A DNA stretch of 64,000 bases from positions 3,785 to 67,784 of the forward strand of contig JBEIHO010000010.1 of NCBI GenBank assembly GCA_040381215.1. Reading direction: 5' to 3'. Positions within the stretch are counted from its first letter, which is position 1. Every line of letters starts with the position of its first letter. The notes below the pieces were generated by a model, which did not search any database, was not told the DNA's origin, and saw only the letters and a list, made by a program, of their open reading frames with translations. The stretch is from SZUA-430 sp040381215 (GTDB lineage Bacteria > Pseudomonadota > Alphaproteobacteria > Micropepsales > Micropepsaceae). This document shows positions 63,037 to 64,000 of this stretch, one piece after another. A program made the position numbers and the translations under genes.

Positions 63037-63807
63037 ATGAACCGACTGTCTGGGAAGAATGCCATAGTCACCGGCGGCGCCGTTGGCATCGGCCGCGCCT
63101 GCGTCGAACGAATGGCAGAGGAAGGCGCCAGTCTCGCGATCTTCGACGTCCTCGATGCACAGGGCAAGGCGCTCGCAGCCGACCTCGCCACCAGGGGTCA
63201 CAAAGTCACGTACCAGCACGTGGACGTCACTGACGAAGCCGCGATGAAATCCGCCATCGACAGGACGGCGCGGGACCTCGGAGGCCTCCAAGTGATGGTC
63301 AACAATGCAGGCATCTCAGGCAGCCCCAAGCCCACCGACCAGGTGACAGAGGTCGAGTGGGACCGTGTTCAGGCCGTCAACGTGAAGGGCGTTTTCTTTG
63401 GAACCAAGCACGCGATCCCGCATATGCGGGCGGCCGGAAAGGGTTCAATCATCAATCTTTCCTCTATTGCCGGCCTGATCGGCATCGGCGGCATCGCACC
63501 CTACCATGCATCGAAAGGTGCCGTGCGGCTGATGTCGAAGAACGATGCCATTACATACGCGCCCGAGAAGATCCGCGTGAACTCGATCCATCCCGCCTAT
63601 ATCTGGACGCCGATGGTCGAGAACCATTTGCGCGCAACGTCTCAGGATCTCGAGGCCGCCAGGCTGGCAGCCGGAGCCGCCCATCCCGTCGGCCACATGG
63701 GAGAACCCGACGACATCGCCTGGGCAGTCGTCTGGCTGGCCTCGGATGAAGCCAAATTCGTGACCGGCGCCGAGATCGTCATCGATGGCGGCTACACCGC
63801 CCGCTGA
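63037..63807 (+). CDS. SDR family oxidoreductase (cyclohexanol / 3-hydroxyacyl dehydrogenase-like)
   Basis: 256-aa classical SDR. NAIVTGGAVGIGRACV, NNAGISGSPKP, the Ser in NLSSIAGLIG and YHASKGAV (Tyr-x-x-x-Lys) are intact, and the C-terminal FVTGAEIVIDGGYTAR is standard. The start MNRLSGKNAIVTG is chosen over an upstream non-conserved extension. Substrate unknown. Downstream lies a repeat cluster at the edge of the window. Confidence 0.92.
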   Translation: MNRLSGKNAIVTGGAVGIGRACVERMAEEGASLAIFDVLDAQGKALAADLATRGHKVTYQHVDVTDEAAMKSAIDRTARDLGGLQVMVNNAGISGSPKPTDQVTEVEWDRVQAVNVKGVFFGTKHAIPHMRAAGKGSIINLSSIAGLIGIGGIAPYHASKGAVRLMSKNDAITYAPEKIRVNSIHPAYIWTPMVENHLRATSQDLEAARLAAGAAHPVGHMGEPDDIAWAVVWLASDEAKFVTGAEIVIDGGYTAR

Positions 63808-63840
63808 GATGACGAAGCCCGACTGGCACGCCCGCGGCCC

Positions 63841-63960
63841 TAATTACGGTGACAGTGCATTTAATCCCAGCGCACTCGCAGGGATTTATGCGAAAAATCG
63901 TCAGGAATAAAGTGCACTGTCACCGTAATTTGGGTCAATTTCGGTGACAGTGCACTTTTC
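63841..63960. repeat. Cluster of three 22-bp repeats in alternating orientation
   Basis: AATTACGGTGACAGTGCATTT at 63842-63862 is repeated inverted at 63909-63930 (AAAGTGCACTGTCACCGTAATT) and directly again at 63937-63958 (AATTTCGGTGACAGTGCACTTT). Copies 1 and 2 enclose a 46-bp spacer; copies 2 and 3 are 6 bp apart and would form a long hairpin. This resembles the ends of REP-associated or IS-like elements. The window ends 40 bp further on, so any transposase would lie outside. Confidence 0.75.
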
Positions 63961-64000
63961 CGCGCCGCCGCAAAGGTTACCGTCTGGTCCCTCCTGCAAC

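Noticed and set aside
63841..63960. Repeat cluster as a CRISPR array
   Set aside because: Copies alternate in orientation and spacers are of unequal length (46 and 6 bp); CRISPR repeats are direct with even spacers.

Overview
The window is a stretch of an alphaproteobacterial chromosome with high GC content (about 60-65% by eye) and dense, mostly operonic genes. The lineage call rests on gene content and order. The run ruvX, pyrB, an HxH-less pyrC, plsY, dprA, topA, rnr, NUDIX, rpmG, pleD, divK, DUF3572 and dinB is a familiar alphaproteobacterial block. So are gatCAB, glyQS, clpS-clpA and a phasin next to a SPOR-type D-Ala-D-Ala carboxypeptidase. PleD and DivK point to Caulobacter-type cell-cycle signalling. 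The genus cannot be named from the sequence alone.

Layout. 0-8 kb: an SDR and an acyl-CoA dehydrogenase on the minus strand; a plus-strand YceI / cytochrome b561 / YceI trio; Sua5; a GlcD-type FAD oxidase; and a Gfo/Idh/MocA oxidoreductase. 8-11 kb: feoA-feoB behind a Fur-box-like palindrome, then an M23 peptidase. 11-18 kb: the most accessory-looking region, with a 1354-aa Pls/PosA-type single-module NRPS (adenylation, thiolation, then membrane segments alternating with three hexapeptide/acyltransferase-like domains), a secreted VOC protein, a Sfp-type phosphopantetheinyl transferase, an FKBP lipoprotein, an SDR and a SleB-type hydrolase. 18.7-19.3 kb: a gene-poor gap with an AT-rich patch.

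19-28.6 kb, all minus strand: ppdK, split by a one-base frameshift in a run of five Cs; glyS-glyQ; a mosaic palindromic element; gatB-gatA-gatC. 28.6-40.6 kb, plus strand: ruvX, two transporters, pyrB-pyrC'-plsY, dprA, topA-rnr. 40.7-48.3 kb: ornithine decarboxylase, NUDIX, MFS, rpmG, then pleD/divK on the minus strand, and DUF3572-HAD-dinB on the plus strand. 48.2-54 kb: a small secreted protein, a diheme cytochrome c lipoprotein, an M2 (ACE-like) peptidase, and NTF2-like / aguB / aguA (agmatine to putrescine). 54-64 kb: RidA, a COG3146 GNAT, HIT, an NAD(P)-binding protein, clpS-clpA with a coupled secreted protein, DUF1499, phasin, D-Ala-D-Ala carboxypeptidase, an SDR, and a cluster of inverted repeats at the right edge.

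The strongest candidates for new biology are the Pls-like synthetase with its own PPTase, whose hand-read specificity residues resemble codes for basic amino acids, and a TGCANTGCA palindrome shared by the phasin and ppdK upstream regions. I found no rRNA, tRNA, CRISPR array or complete insertion sequence.
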